Assembly (NCBI GenBank): GCA_028284285.1
Contig: JANQSA010000032.1
Span: 62,001 to 126,000, forward strand
DNA length: 64,000 nucleotides
Source: Croceivirga sp.
Lineage (GTDB): Bacteria > Bacteroidota > Bacteroidia > Flavobacteriales > Flavobacteriaceae
Reading direction: 5' to 3'
Position numbers and translations under genes: made by a program. Within the stretch, counting starts at the first letter, position 1; each line of letters starts with the position of its first letter. Under the pieces are notes generated by a model that was not told the DNA's origin, made no database searches, and saw nothing but the letters and a program-made list of their open reading frames with translations. Shown here in pieces: positions 30,921 to 41,809 of the stretch.

Positions 30921-33476
30921 TTATTTTGATTTTGCTTCCGAAGACTGCTCGGCTTTTTCGATTTTAATAGTTAATTCTTCCTTTTTAGCATCAAAATCCA
31001 TATAAATGCTGTCCCCTTCTTCCAAGTTCGAATTCACAATTTCCTCGGCAAGTACATCCTCTATATACTTCTGGATAGCACGCTTTAAAGGTCTGGCGCC
31101 ATATTGTTTATCAAATCCTTTGTCTGCGATGTAATCTTTGGCAGACTTGGAAAGCGTTAAATCATAACCAATTTCTTTAATGCGTTTGTAGAGCCTATCC
31201 AGCTCAATTCCAATAATCTTGTGAATGTCTTCTCGTTCCAGCGGATTAAAGACAATTACATCATCTATCCGATTTAAAAACTCCGGAGCAAAAGCTTTTT
31301 TAAGGGCATTTTCAATAACGCTCTTTTGATGACTGTCTGCCTGAGCTTTCTTTGCTGCCGTTCCGAAACCAACACCCTGACCAAAATCCTTTAATTGTCT
31401 GGCACCGATATTGGAAGTCATAATGATGATGGTATTCCTAAAATCTATTTTTCTACCCAAACTATCGGTAATGAAACCATCATCTAAAATTTGAAGCAGC
31501 ATGTTAAAGACATCCGGATGGGCTTTTTCTACTTCATCCAGCAATACAACGGAATACGGCTTTCTGCGCACTTTTTCGGTGAGCTGCCCGCCTTCTTCAT
31601 ACCCCACATATCCCGGAGGAGCACCAACCAACCTGGAAATAGCAAATTTTTCCATGTATTCGCTCATATCAATCCGGATAAGGGCATCCTCAGAATCAAA
31701 CAACTCCCTGGCCAATACTTTGGCCAGCTGTGTTTTACCAACACCCGTTTGACCTAAGAAAATAAAAGAGCCTATGGGTTTATTAGGGTCTTTGAGACCA
31801 GCCCGGTTTCTCTGAATAGCTTTGGTTACTTTTTGCACGGCCTCGTCCTGCCCAATTACATAGTCCTTGATTAAATTAGGGAGTTCCGCAAGTTTGTTAC
31901 TTTCAGTTTGGGCAATTCGGTTCACAGGGATACCGCTCATCATGCTCACCACATCTGCCACATTGTCCGCGGAGACCGTTTCCCGATTTAATTTGCTTTC
32001 CTCTTCCCAACGCTCCTGAGCCGCAGCCAAATCCTTTTCCAGCCGCTTTTCGTCATCACGGAGTTTTGCCGCCTCTTCGTATTTCTGCTTTTTTACAACG
32101 CTGTTTTTCAGTTCCCGCACATCTTCAAGTTTTTGTTCTAACTCCAAGATTTGCTTCGGTACATCCATGTTTACAATATGCACCCTGGAACCTGCTTCGT
32201 CAAGCGCATCAATGGCCTTGTCCGGCAGGAACCTATCGGTCATATACCGGTTAGTGAGCTTAACACAGGCGTCAATGGCATCATCGGTATAATTTACATT
32301 ATGATGATCTTCATACTTTCCTTTGATGTTCATCAAAATCTCCAAAGTTTCTTCCACTGTGGTAGGCTCTACCATCACTTTTTGAAACCTTCGTTCCAAA
32401 GCCCCGTCTTTTTCAATGTACTGCCTGTACTCATCCAGTGTTGTTGCTCCAATACATTGAATTTCTCCACGTGCCAAAGCCGGTTTAAACATATTGGAAG
32501 CGTCCAGACTACCGGTAGCACCGCCTGCCCCAACTATGGTATGGATTTCGTCAATGAAAAGGATGATGTCGTCGTTCTTCTCCAATTCGTTCATTACCGC
32601 TTTCATCCGTTCCTCAAATTGGCCGCGATACTTAGTACCTGCCACCAGGGAAGCCAAATCCAGGGTTACCACCCTTTTGTTGTACAGGATTCGGGAAACC
32701 TTTTTGTTGATAATACGCAGGGCCAATCCTTCTGCTATAGCACTTTTACCCACACCGGGTTCTCCAATTAACAAAGGATTGTTCTTCTTTCTCCTGCTCA
32801 AAATCTGGGAAACGCGTTCAATTTCCTTTTCCCTGCCTACCACAGGATCCAATTTGTTTTCTTCAGCTAATTTGGTTAGATCACGACCAAAATTATCCAA
32901 AACCGGGGTCTTGGACTTTTTACTCCCCTTTTGTTGACTGGAAGCCCCAAAACTTTCCTTGGAATCCCCACCATCTTCAGGTTCACTGGAAAATGATTCT
33001 GATGTGGGAGAATCCACGTAGTCATCCTCACTGGTGATCATGGATTTAAACTGTTCTTTTACATTATCATAATCTACTTTTAACTTATGCAGCAATTTGG
33101 TGGTAGGGTCATTTTCATTACGCAATATGCAAAGCAGTAGATGTGCGGTATTAATGGAAGAGCTTTGAAAGAGCTTTGCTTCCAAAAAAGTGGTTTTTAA
33201 TGCACGTTCCGCTTGTCGTGTTAGATGTAAGTTTTTTTTGTCCTTTTGAATGGAGCCTGTATTAGGGTTCGCCGGGCTTAAAATCTCGACTTTTCTACGA
33301 AGGTGGTCTAAATCTACATCCAGGGCATCTAAAATGTTTATCGCTTTTCCATTTCCATCACGCAGCAATCCCAACATCAAATGCTCGGTTCCAATGAAGT
33401 CATGCCCTAAGCGCAGGGCTTCTTCCTTGCTGTAGGCGATCACATCCTTGACCCTCGGTGAAAAATTGTCATCCAT
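30921..33476 (-). CDS. clpC: ATP-dependent Clp protease ATP-binding subunit, ClpC type
   Basis: Clp_N repeats, GEPGVGKSAIAEGLA and GQTGVGKTQLAKVLA Walker A motifs, UVR-like middle region. Confidence 0.95.
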   Translation of the reverse strand: MDDNFSPRVKDVIAYSKEEALRLGHDFIGTEHLMLGLLRDGNGKAINILDALDVDLDHLRRKVEILSPANPNTGSIQKDKKNLHLTRQAERALKTTFLEAKLFQSSSINTAHLLLCILRNENDPTTKLLHKLKVDYDNVKEQFKSMITSEDDYVDSPTSESFSSEPEDGGDSKESFGASSQQKGSKKSKTPVLDNFGRDLTKLAEENKLDPVVGREKEIERVSQILSRRKKNNPLLIGEPGVGKSAIAEGLALRIINKKVSRILYNKRVVTLDLASLVAGTKYRGQFEERMKAVMNELEKNDDIILFIDEIHTIVGAGGATGSLDASNMFKPALARGEIQCIGATTLDEYRQYIEKDGALERRFQKVMVEPTTVEETLEILMNIKGKYEDHHNVNYTDDAIDACVKLTNRYMTDRFLPDKAIDALDEAGSRVHIVNMDVPKQILELEQKLEDVRELKNSVVKKQKYEEAAKLRDDEKRLEKDLAAAQERWEEESKLNRETVSADNVADVVSMMSGIPVNRIAQTESNKLAELPNLIKDYVIGQDEAVQKVTKAIQRNRAGLKDPNKPIGSFIFLGQTGVGKTQLAKVLARELFDSEDALIRIDMSEYMEKFAISRLVGAPPGYVGYEEGGQLTEKVRRKPYSVVLLDEVEKAHPDVFNMLLQILDDGFITDSLGRKIDFRNTIIIMTSNIGARQLKDFGQGVGFGTAAKKAQADSHQKSVIENALKKAFAPEFLNRIDDVIVFNPLEREDIHKIIGIELDRLYKRIKEIGYDLTLSKSAKDYIADKGFDKQYGARPLKRAIQKYIEDVLAEEIVNSNLEEGDSIYMDFDAKKEELTIKIEKAEQSSEAKSK

Positions 33477-33735
33477 AGCTATTCTTATAATCGAACTAAA
33501 ATTAATAAAAGTATTGCAACGGTGTTCAAATACCGTACCCTTATTCGATAAAGTCGGACGAAATAACGAAAAATAGCCCTTTTTACAGAATATTTAACGG
33601 TTGGGGAATCCAATGGACACTGCTATTTCGTGTTGATAATTTTTTTAATAAAGTAGTGGACCAATGCCCTAAAGGGGGCATTTTTTGGTATATTGCCACG
33701 ATATTTTAACCACAAAAATGTACTAATTTTTTGTA

Positions 33736-36267
33736 ATGGCGGAAGGAGAAAAATTGATACCTATTAGTATAGAGGATGAAATGAAATCGGCCTACATTGA
33801 TTATTCAATGTCGGTCATTGTGTCACGTGCACTGCCAGATGTGAGAGACGGTCTTAAACCCGTGCACAGGCGGGTACTGTTTGGGATGCATGAATTAGGG
33901 GTGAGGGCGTCCAGTTCTTACAAGAAATCCGCAAGAATTGTGGGTGAGGTGCTGGGGAAATACCATCCTCACGGGGATACCTCAGTGTATGATACCATGG
34001 TACGGATGGCGCAGGAGTGGAGTTTGCGTTATATGTTGGTAGATGGTCAGGGGAATTTTGGGTCTGTAGATGGGGATAGCCCTGCGGCAATGCGGTACAC
34101 CGAGGCCAGAATGCGCAAAATTTCGGAAGAGATGTTGGCGGACATTGATAAGGAGACTGTAGATCACCAACTCAATTTTGATGATACGCTGCAAGAACCT
34201 ACCGTACTGCCCACAAGAATTCCAAATCTTTTGGTTAACGGTGCCTCTGGAATTGCAGTGGGGATGGCCACCAATATGCCACCACATAATTTGGCTGAAG
34301 TGGTGGAGGGTACGGTAGCCTATATTGATAATTCCGATATTGAGATTGATGAACTTATCCGGTATGTAAAAGCCCCGGATTTTCCCACCGGAGGGATGAT
34401 ATACGGTTATGACGGTGTTAAAGAAGCCTTTCATACGGGTAGGGGAAGAGTGGTGATGCGGGCTAAATCCCACTTTGAAGAAGTTCAGGGCAGGGAATGC
34501 ATTATTGTCACGGAAATCCCATATCAGGTGAACAAGGCGGATATGATAAAAAAGACCGCCGACCTGGTAAATGACAAAAAAATAGAAGGTATTGCTACTA
34601 TTCGGGATGAGTCCGACCGAAAGGGAATGCGTATCGTATACATGCTAAAAAGGGATGCCATACCTAATATTGTGCTGAATATGTTGTACAAGTATACGGC
34701 ATTGCAATCCTCGTTTAGCGTTAACAACATCGCTTTGGTCAATGGAAGACCGCAGCTATTAAATCTAAAGGAGCTCATACACCACTTTGTAGAACATCGC
34801 CACGAGGTGGTGGTAAGACGCACAAAGTATGAGTTGAGAAAGGCAGAAGAACGGGCCCACATACTGGAAGGACTTATTATTGCTTCGGATAATATTGATG
34901 AAGTTATTGCCATAATTCGCGCATCCGCAAATGTGGAAGAAGCCCGTAACAGTTTGATTGAGCGTTTCAAGCTTTCCGAATTACAGGCCAAAGCCATAGT
35001 AGAAATGCGCTTGCGCCAACTTACCGGTTTAGAGCAGGACAAACTTCGCGAAGAATACGAGGATCTGCTTAAAACCATTGAAGACCTGAAGGATATCCTG
35101 GATAAGAAAGAGCGAAGAATGCAGATTATCAAGGACGAACTCCTGGAGGTGAAAGAAAAATATGGGGATGAGCGCCGTTCGCAAATTGATTTTGCCGGAG
35201 GCGATCTTAGCATTGAGGATATGATTCCGGATGAGCAGGTAGTGATTACCATTTCGCATGCAGGCTATATCAAGAGGACCCCTTTAACAGAATACAAGAC
35301 GCAGCACAGAGGAGGTGTGGGACAGAAAGCCTCCACTACGCGAACCGAAGACTTTTTGGAACATTTGTTCGTAGGAACAAATCACCAATACATGTTGTTT
35401 TTCACCCAGAAAGGCAAGTGTTTCTGGATGCGGGTTTTTGAGATTCCGGAAGGCAGTAAAACTTCCAAAGGACGTGCTATTCAAAATCTCATTAATATTG
35501 AACAGGAAGATAAGGTAAAAGCCTTTATCTGTACACAGGACCTGAAGGATGAAGATTATGTGAATAGCCACTATGTCATCATGGCTACCAAAAAGGGAGT
35601 GGTTAAGAAAACCTCTCTGGAGCAATATTCCAGACCCCGGCAGAATGGGATTAATGCTATCACTATACGGGAAGAGGATGAGCTATTGGAAGCTAAACTT
35701 ACCACGGGAACCAGCCAAATACTATTGGGCTTAAAGTCCGGAAAAGCCATCCGTTTTGAAGAAAGCAAAACGCGACCGATGGGTAGAAACGCCTCAGGAG
35801 TTAGAGGGATAAGCCTTGCCAACGAGCAGGATGAGGTTATTGGAATGATCTCTGTGCATAATTTTGAAGAGGACATTCTTGTGGTTTCGGAAAATGGATA
35901 CGGTAAAAGATCTAACATTGACGACTATCGCGTAACTAATAGAGGAGGAAAAGGTGTAAAAACGATCTCTATTACGGAGAAAACGGGAGAATTAGTAGCT
36001 ATCAAGAATGTGGCAGACACCGATGATCTTATGATCATAAATAAATCAGGTATTGCTATCCGGATGGGTGTTGAGGATTTGCGTGTAATGGGTAGGGCTA
36101 CCCAGGGGGTAAAACTCATCAATTTAAAGGAAGGAGATTCTATTGCGGCGGTAGCAAAAGTAATGAAAGACGAAGACGCTGTAGATGATGTTGATATCCG
36201 AAATATAGAGGTAAATGAAGAAGATGGCACGGCTCTTGATACCGGTGAAGGCGAAGAGAACAAATAA
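33736..36267 (+). CDS. gyrA: DNA gyrase subunit A
   Basis: [52 protein letters not shown], GyrA-box-like [10 protein letters not shown]. Confidence 0.97.
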   Translation: MAEGEKLIPISIEDEMKSAYIDYSMSVIVSRALPDVRDGLKPVHRRVLFGMHELGVRASSSYKKSARIVGEVLGKYHPHGDTSVYDTMVRMAQEWSLRYMLVDGQGNFGSVDGDSPAAMRYTEARMRKISEEMLADIDKETVDHQLNFDDTLQEPTVLPTRIPNLLVNGASGIAVGMATNMPPHNLAEVVEGTVAYIDNSDIEIDELIRYVKAPDFPTGGMIYGYDGVKEAFHTGRGRVVMRAKSHFEEVQGRECIIVTEIPYQVNKADMIKKTADLVNDKKIEGIATIRDESDRKGMRIVYMLKRDAIPNIVLNMLYKYTALQSSFSVNNIALVNGRPQLLNLKELIHHFVEHRHEVVVRRTKYELRKAEERAHILEGLIIASDNIDEVIAIIRASANVEEARNSLIERFKLSELQAKAIVEMRLRQLTGLEQDKLREEYEDLLKTIEDLKDILDKKERRMQIIKDELLEVKEKYGDERRSQIDFAGGDLSIEDMIPDEQVVITISHAGYIKRTPLTEYKTQHRGGVGQKASTTRTEDFLEHLFVGTNHQYMLFFTQKGKCFWMRVFEIPEGSKTSKGRAIQNLINIEQEDKVKAFICTQDLKDEDYVNSHYVIMATKKGVVKKTSLEQYSRPRQNGINAITIREEDELLEAKLTTGTSQILLGLKSGKAIRFEESKTRPMGRNASGVRGISLANEQDEVIGMISVHNFEEDILVVSENGYGKRSNIDDYRVTNRGGKGVKTISITEKTGELVAIKNVADTDDLMIINKSGIAIRMGVEDLRVMGRATQGVKLINLKEGDSIAAVAKVMKDEDAVDDVDIRNIEVNEEDGTALDTGEGEENK

Positions 36268-36301
36268 TAATCAATAAACACTAAATTAAATTACGCTTAA
36301 A

Positions 36302-37552
36302 ATGAAAACTAAAGTTTTAATATTGCTCGCCCTTTTCATAGTTGTGGCGGGTTATTCACAAAAAGACGAAATAAAGGCAGCCAGTAAAGCATTAAAGGCG
36401 GGAAATGCAGCTGCTGCCAAGAGTGCTTTGGAAGGTGCTTCAGGTAGTATTGACGGGGCAGATGCGAGAATGCAAGCTCAGTATTATGCGTTATTAGGCA
36501 ATGCACATTCCAGTTTGTCTGAATTTAGTCCTGCAATAGAAGCCTATAACAAAGTAATTAGTATTGAAGAGGCTAGTGGAAAGGCGAAGTATACAGAAGA
36601 GGCAAAGCAAAAATTAGGACAGATGACCGGTGATTTGGTAAACGCCGCAGTCGAAGACAGTAATAACAAGAAATATTCTGAAAGTGCTACCAAACTCCAC
36701 CAGGCGTATACCTTAAGCCCTACGGATACCATTTATTTGTATTATGCAGCAAGCACAGCTGTTAACGGAGGTCCTGATCTTTATGATCAAGCTATCCAGT
36801 ACTATGAGAAATTAAGAGATTTAAACTATGACGGAAGCGGTGTAAAATACACCGCAGTAAATGTCGCCTCGGGAGAGGTAGAGGAGTTGGATGAGAACAC
36901 CCGTGACCTGTATGTAAAGGCAGGAACCCACAAAGATCCAAAGGAAGAAAGAACACCTTCCAAAAAAGCAGAAATTGTTAAAAACATTGCCTTGATTTAT
37001 CAAGAACAAGGAAAAAATGACGAGGCATTGGCTGCTTATGAAGATGCTATTGCCAGTAATCCCAAAGACGTAAATCTTGTACTGAATAAGGCCAATTTAT
37101 ATTACACAATGGGCGATAAAGACAAGTTTAAAGAATTGATGTCCCAGGCTTCGGCAATGGCCCCGGATAACCCGGACCTGTTATACAATATTGGTGTAAT
37201 TAATATGGAGCAAGGCAATCTTGAAGAGGCAAGAGCAGCTTATTATAAAGCCCTGGAAGTAGATCCCGGTTACGTAAATGCACAACTAAATCTTTCCACT
37301 ACCTATGTTAATGAGGGAAATTCGCTGATTGATGAAATGAATGAACTAGGTACTTCTCGAGCTGATGCCGAAAAGTACGATCAGCTTAAAGCGAAAAAGG
37401 ATGAGTTATTTGGTAAGGGGGCAAATATATTGGAAGAAGCTTTAAAAGCTAATCCGGACAACGAAGGAATACTTACACAATTAAAGAACATTTATGGCGC
37501 GCTTGGCGATACTGAGAATTTCATGCGTATGAAAAAATTACTTGGCGAATAA
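36302..37552 (+). CDS. secreted tetratricopeptide repeat protein
   Basis: Signal peptide then TPR units (IALIYQEQGKNDEALAAYEDAIASNP; DLLYNIGVINMEQGNLEEARAAYYKALEVDP). Confidence 0.9.
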   Translation: MKTKVLILLALFIVVAGYSQKDEIKAASKALKAGNAAAAKSALEGASGSIDGADARMQAQYYALLGNAHSSLSEFSPAIEAYNKVISIEEASGKAKYTEEAKQKLGQMTGDLVNAAVEDSNNKKYSESATKLHQAYTLSPTDTIYLYYAASTAVNGGPDLYDQAIQYYEKLRDLNYDGSGVKYTAVNVASGEVEELDENTRDLYVKAGTHKDPKEERTPSKKAEIVKNIALIYQEQGKNDEALAAYEDAIASNPKDVNLVLNKANLYYTMGDKDKFKELMSQASAMAPDNPDLLYNIGVINMEQGNLEEARAAYYKALEVDPGYVNAQLNLSTTYVNEGNSLIDEMNELGTSRADAEKYDQLKAKKDELFGKGANILEEALKANPDNEGILTQLKNIYGALGDTENFMRMKKLLGE

Positions 37553-37578
37553 GATACCGCTAGTCGTTAGTAAAATAA

Positions 37579-37608
37579 AAAGTCCGCAGATTTGCGGACT
37601 TTTTTTTA
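37579..37608 (+). terminator. intrinsic terminator after the TPR gene
   Basis: agtccgc-agattt-gcggact followed by T8. Confidence 0.85.
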
Positions 37609-38355
37609 TATGATCTTTTTTATCACCCGCAGTTGATGTGAATACCTGCGGTTTGTGGAATTGAATATACCGGTATGATCCAAACGATCAATACGTACAT
37701 AACCGTAGGAATGAATGATATAATTATCTTCCAGAATAATACCAACATGATCAATTATCCCTTCGCTATTGTCAAAAAAGGCAAGATCCCCGGGTTCACT
37801 TTCTTCAATAAAACTTAAAGGCTCTCCTTGTGTTGCTTGTTCCGCTGTGGTTCGCAATAGTGAGTATCCGTTTATTTTATAAACCATTTGGGTAAAACCG
37901 GAATTGTCTATACCAAATGGGGATTTTCCTCCTTTTAAATAGGGACTGTTGAGATAGAGTAGAGCCGTGGGGGTTAAATTTGATTTTTCATGCTTTGATG
38001 CGGTAGGGATCTCTTCCGGGGTATGGCTTAAAAACGGTGCGATATCCAATCGGGAACCCAGGACAATAGGGAGAAGAATATCGTGCTTTAGGCAAACATG
38101 TGTAATGAAATCCGAGGCATAGGAAGCGTTTTGTTGTTCGATCTTTTGAAAAATCTCTTCTGAGATCTTGAAAATCTGGGTATTCTTCACCCAGCCTTCG
38201 CAACGGTCAAAACTTAACTGTATCCGGCTCCATTCCTTTCTTGACTCCTTTATTTTGAAATGATCACCGTACAATACCTGAGAGATCATCTCTGCATCTT
38301 CCTGAGGGGTCAGCCTCAGGGAAACCATACTTAAATGCCCAAGCCCATATTGCAT
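37606..38355 (-). CDS. NlpC/P60 family cysteine peptidase with SH3-like N-terminus
   Basis: GIDNSGFTQMVYKING, EPGDLAFFDNSEGIIDHVGIIL; likely start MQYGLGHLS (38355). Confidence 0.82.
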   Translation of the reverse strand: MQYGLGHLSMVSLRLTPQEDAEMISQVLYGDHFKIKESRKEWSRIQLSFDRCEGWVKNTQIFKISEEIFQKIEQQNASYASDFITHVCLKHDILLPIVLGSRLDIAPFLSHTPEEIPTASKHEKSNLTPTALLYLNSPYLKGGKSPFGIDNSGFTQMVYKINGYSLLRTTAEQATQGEPLSFIEESEPGDLAFFDNSEGIIDHVGIILEDNYIIHSYGYVRIDRLDHTGIFNSTNRRYSHQLRVIKKII

Positions 38356-38369
38356 GTAATCACGTTTGG

Positions 38370-39554
38370 TTACAGTCTCTCCAACACCATCGCGGAAGCC
38401 CCTCCGCCACCATTGCAAATGGCAGCAGCCCCAATTTTGGCGTTATTTTGGGCTAAAATGTGAAGCAAGGTTACCACAATACGCGCTCCTGAGCATCCCA
38501 GTGGATGTCCCAGAGAGACCGCTCCTCCGTTTACATTTACATTTTTATCCGTTAGTCCTAAAAGTTTCATATTGGCCAAGGCCACAACCGCAAAGGCTTC
38601 ATTAAACTCAAAATAGTCGATGTCGCCAAGAGAAAGGTCGGCCTTATCCAAAGCTTTAGGTAAGGCTTTTGCCGGGGCAGTAGTGAACCATTTTGGTTCT
38701 TGTGCCGCATCGGCGTAACTTCTGATTCGGGCCAGAGGTGATAACTTAAGTTCTGCAGCTTTTTCTGCGCTCATAAGGACCAAGGCGGCAGCACCGTCAT
38801 TGATTGTGGAAGCATTGGCGGCCGTCACCGTACCCTCTTTTGAAAAAGCGGGTCTGAGGTTAGGGATCTTCTCCATCTTCACATTTCTGTACTCCTCATC
38901 CTCAGTAATCAAGAGAGGTTCTCCTCTTCTTTGTGGTACTTCCACCGGAAGAACTTCTTCTTTAAACCTACCGGATTTCCAGGCTTCCGCAGAGCGCTCA
39001 TACGATAGTACCGCAAAAGTATCCTGTTCCTCTCTGCTAAAATCGTACTCAGCAGCACAGGCATCAGCACACACCCCCATGGCATTTTGATCATAAACAT
39101 CTACCAAACCATCCCTTTGCATTCCATCTATCAAGGTTGCGGGTCCAAATTTATGGCCATTACGCATATGGACATAATGTGGAATCATACTCATATTTTC
39201 CATCCCTCCGGCTACTACAATCTGTGTATCCCCCAGCGCAATGGACTGAGCAGCCTGCATAATGGTTTTCATTCCGGAAGCGCAGACTTTGTTAACGGTG
39301 GTACAGGGTACACTTTCCGGGATACCGGCATACATCGCTGCCTGCCTGGCCGGGGCCTGGCCCGTACCTGCTTGTACCACATTACCCATCAAAACTTCAT
39401 CCACCTTGTCCGGGCTGAGACCAATTTTTTCCAGGGCTCCTTTTATGGCAATAGCGCCTAATTTAGGTGCCGGGATACCGGACAGCTTCCCGAGAAAGCT
39501 CCCTATTGGGGTCCTAACTGCAGATACGATAACTACTTCATTCATGATATTCAT
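38370..39554 (-). CDS. acetyl-CoA C-acyltransferase (thiolase)
   Basis: VVIVSAVRTPIGSF, NKVCASGMK, GGMENMSM, NVNGGAVSLGHPLGCSGAR. Confidence 0.95.
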   Translation of the reverse strand: MNIMNEVVIVSAVRTPIGSFLGKLSGIPAPKLGAIAIKGALEKIGLSPDKVDEVLMGNVVQAGTGQAPARQAAMYAGIPESVPCTTVNKVCASGMKTIMQAAQSIALGDTQIVVAGGMENMSMIPHYVHMRNGHKFGPATLIDGMQRDGLVDVYDQNAMGVCADACAAEYDFSREEQDTFAVLSYERSAEAWKSGRFKEEVLPVEVPQRRGEPLLITEDEEYRNVKMEKIPNLRPAFSKEGTVTAANASTINDGAAALVLMSAEKAAELKLSPLARIRSYADAAQEPKWFTTAPAKALPKALDKADLSLGDIDYFEFNEAFAVVALANMKLLGLTDKNVNVNGGAVSLGHPLGCSGARIVVTLLHILAQNNAKIGAAAICNGGGGASAMVLERL

Positions 39555-39650
39555 TATTAACTAGAGCGAAAATACTAATTTTAATAGCAATCAGGGGACG
39601 TGAAGGAATGCCTATTTATTTTCTATTTTTGGAGGAAGTCTTCTTAATAA

Positions 39651-41690
39651 ATGGGAAAATCGCTGGATAATTTTTACAGGAATCAATCACTTATTTACAA
39701 GTATTTTCTTTATCTGATTTCCATTGCTTTGATCGTATTTTTCTTTCCCAGGGGGGGGAAATTCAAATATGAATTTCAAAAAGGGAAACCATGGCAATAT
39801 GAAAATTTATACGCTCCCTTCGACTTTGCCATTAAGAAGACTGATGCGGAACTACAAAGTGAACGTCAGGAATTAGAGCAGAGCAGGTCAATTTACCTGA
39901 CCTACGATGAAACCCCTGTAGAAAAGGCACAAAAGGCATTTGAGGAAGCCTTTGGGCGGCAGGTTTCGTCAGGGACCTATGCCGCCGGTTACCGAACCTA
40001 TCTTTTTGGTTTGGGGAATAAGGTGTTGGACTCCATTTATAGTAGGGGAGTTTCTGACGGTACGGTTCCCTCCGGTAGATTGTTTTTAATCTTTAGAAAT
40101 GAGGCAAGATCCATTCGACCAGATCAGGTGCTGGATATGGCACAGTGCCGTTTACTTATTCGCACGCAAGTAAGAGAAATAGGCAATGCTGCCCTGGAAA
40201 GCAAATTGTCCACCATGTTAGAAGGTGTATTGCTTCCCAATGTTTTTTATGATGATACACTTACGGAAAGCGCCCTACGGGAAGATTTATCAAAAATATC
40301 GTATACCCGGGGAACTATTCAGGAGGGCAAGCTGATCATTGTAAAAGGAGAGGTGGTAGAAGCAGAAAACCTTACCATTCTTAATTCTCTCAAGGGAGAG
40401 TATGAATCTGAACTTTGGAAGGGGAATAATTATTACTTCATCCTTTTCGGATATACCATTCTGGTAGCACTGGTATTAATGATGCTCTTTCTTTTTTTAA
40501 AGAAGTACCGACCTGAGATATTTACGAACAATAACAAGGTTACCTTCATTTTTTTCAATGTTCTTCTCATGGTATTTGTCACCACTTTGGTAGTCAAAAC
40601 CAACGAAAGTTACCTGTATGCCGTCCCGCTGTGCATACTACCCTTAATCTTGAAAAACTTTTTTGACGCCCGTCTGGGCCTATTTGTTCATGTTCTCACC
40701 ATTCTTATCCTCGGCTTTGTGGTGCCCAATAGTTTTGAATATATCTTTTTACAGATAATAGCCGGTATTGTTACCATTCTTACGGTTTCTGAATTGTATA
40801 AACGCGCCAACCTGTTCATCTCTGTCGGCCAAATTACACTGATTTACATTGTAGGATATTTTGCCTTTCACAGTATCCATGAGGGAAATATGAACAACAT
40901 TGAATGGATCACTTTTGGTTTTTTTCTATTGAATGGGATGATTACACTGTTTGCTCAACCCTTGATCTATTTGTATGAAAAAATCTTTGGATTAGTTTCA
41001 GATGTTTCGCTTCTGGAACTTTCGGATACCAATTCAAGATTACTCAAAGAATTGGCAAACAAAGCTCCGGGAACATTTCATCACTCGCTTCAGGTAGCTA
41101 ATTTGGCCGAAGCAGCCGCTAGCGAAATTGGAGCCAATGCTATGCTGGTAAGAGTGGGGGCGTTATACCACGACATTGGAAAAATGCTACGTCCTACTTA
41201 TTTTACGGAAAATCAGATTACTAATGTGAATCCACATGATGATCTGCCCCCTAAAGAGAGCGCAAAAATAATTATAGACCATGTGATTGATGGCATAGAA
41301 CTCGCCAGGAAGAATAACATTCCGGATCGCGTGATCGATTTTATTCGCACGCATCATGGCACGACTTTGGTGTATTATTTTTATAAAAAACAACAAGAAG
41401 CGGACCCCGAAACGGAAGAAAAGGTCTTCCGCTATCCGGGCCCTATCCCATTTTCAAAGGAGACAGCCGTACTAATGATGTCTGATGCCGTTGAAGCGGC
41501 ATCAAAAAGCTTGAAGTCCCCAACCTATCCTGTTATTGATGAGTTTGTTGAAAAAATTGTGCAGGGGCAGCTTGGTGCCGATCAATTTATCAACGCCAAT
41601 ATCACTTTGAGGGAGATAGAAGCTGTAAAGAAAGTGCTTAAAAAGAAGCTTACCAACATCTATCATTTACGGGTAGAGTATCCGGAATAA
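39651..41690 (+). CDS. 7TM-HD family phosphohydrolase (PgpH-like)
   Basis: Long extracytoplasmic N-region, multiple TM, PGTFHHSLQVANLAEAAA, ALYHDIGKM, IIDHVIDGIELA. Confidence 0.92.
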   Translation: MGKSLDNFYRNQSLIYKYFLYLISIALIVFFFPRGGKFKYEFQKGKPWQYENLYAPFDFAIKKTDAELQSERQELEQSRSIYLTYDETPVEKAQKAFEEAFGRQVSSGTYAAGYRTYLFGLGNKVLDSIYSRGVSDGTVPSGRLFLIFRNEARSIRPDQVLDMAQCRLLIRTQVREIGNAALESKLSTMLEGVLLPNVFYDDTLTESALREDLSKISYTRGTIQEGKLIIVKGEVVEAENLTILNSLKGEYESELWKGNNYYFILFGYTILVALVLMMLFLFLKKYRPEIFTNNNKVTFIFFNVLLMVFVTTLVVKTNESYLYAVPLCILPLILKNFFDARLGLFVHVLTILILGFVVPNSFEYIFLQIIAGIVTILTVSELYKRANLFISVGQITLIYIVGYFAFHSIHEGNMNNIEWITFGFFLLNGMITLFAQPLIYLYEKIFGLVSDVSLLELSDTNSRLLKELANKAPGTFHHSLQVANLAEAAASEIGANAMLVRVGALYHDIGKMLRPTYFTENQITNVNPHDDLPPKESAKIIIDHVIDGIELARKNNIPDRVIDFIRTHHGTTLVYYFYKKQQEADPETEEKVFRYPGPIPFSKETAVLMMSDAVEAASKSLKSPTYPVIDEFVEKIVQGQLGADQFINANITLREIEAVKKVLKKKLTNIYHLRVEYPE

Positions 41691-41809
41691 TAAAAGCAAT
41701 TCCCAGGGACAGTGTTTTGCAATTGTTAAAGGTTGCCTAAGGAGATTGCTTTGTTAAAAGCGGATCGTTATATTTAAGTAGTAACCCTATCAATATAAAA
41801 TGTAAAGCT

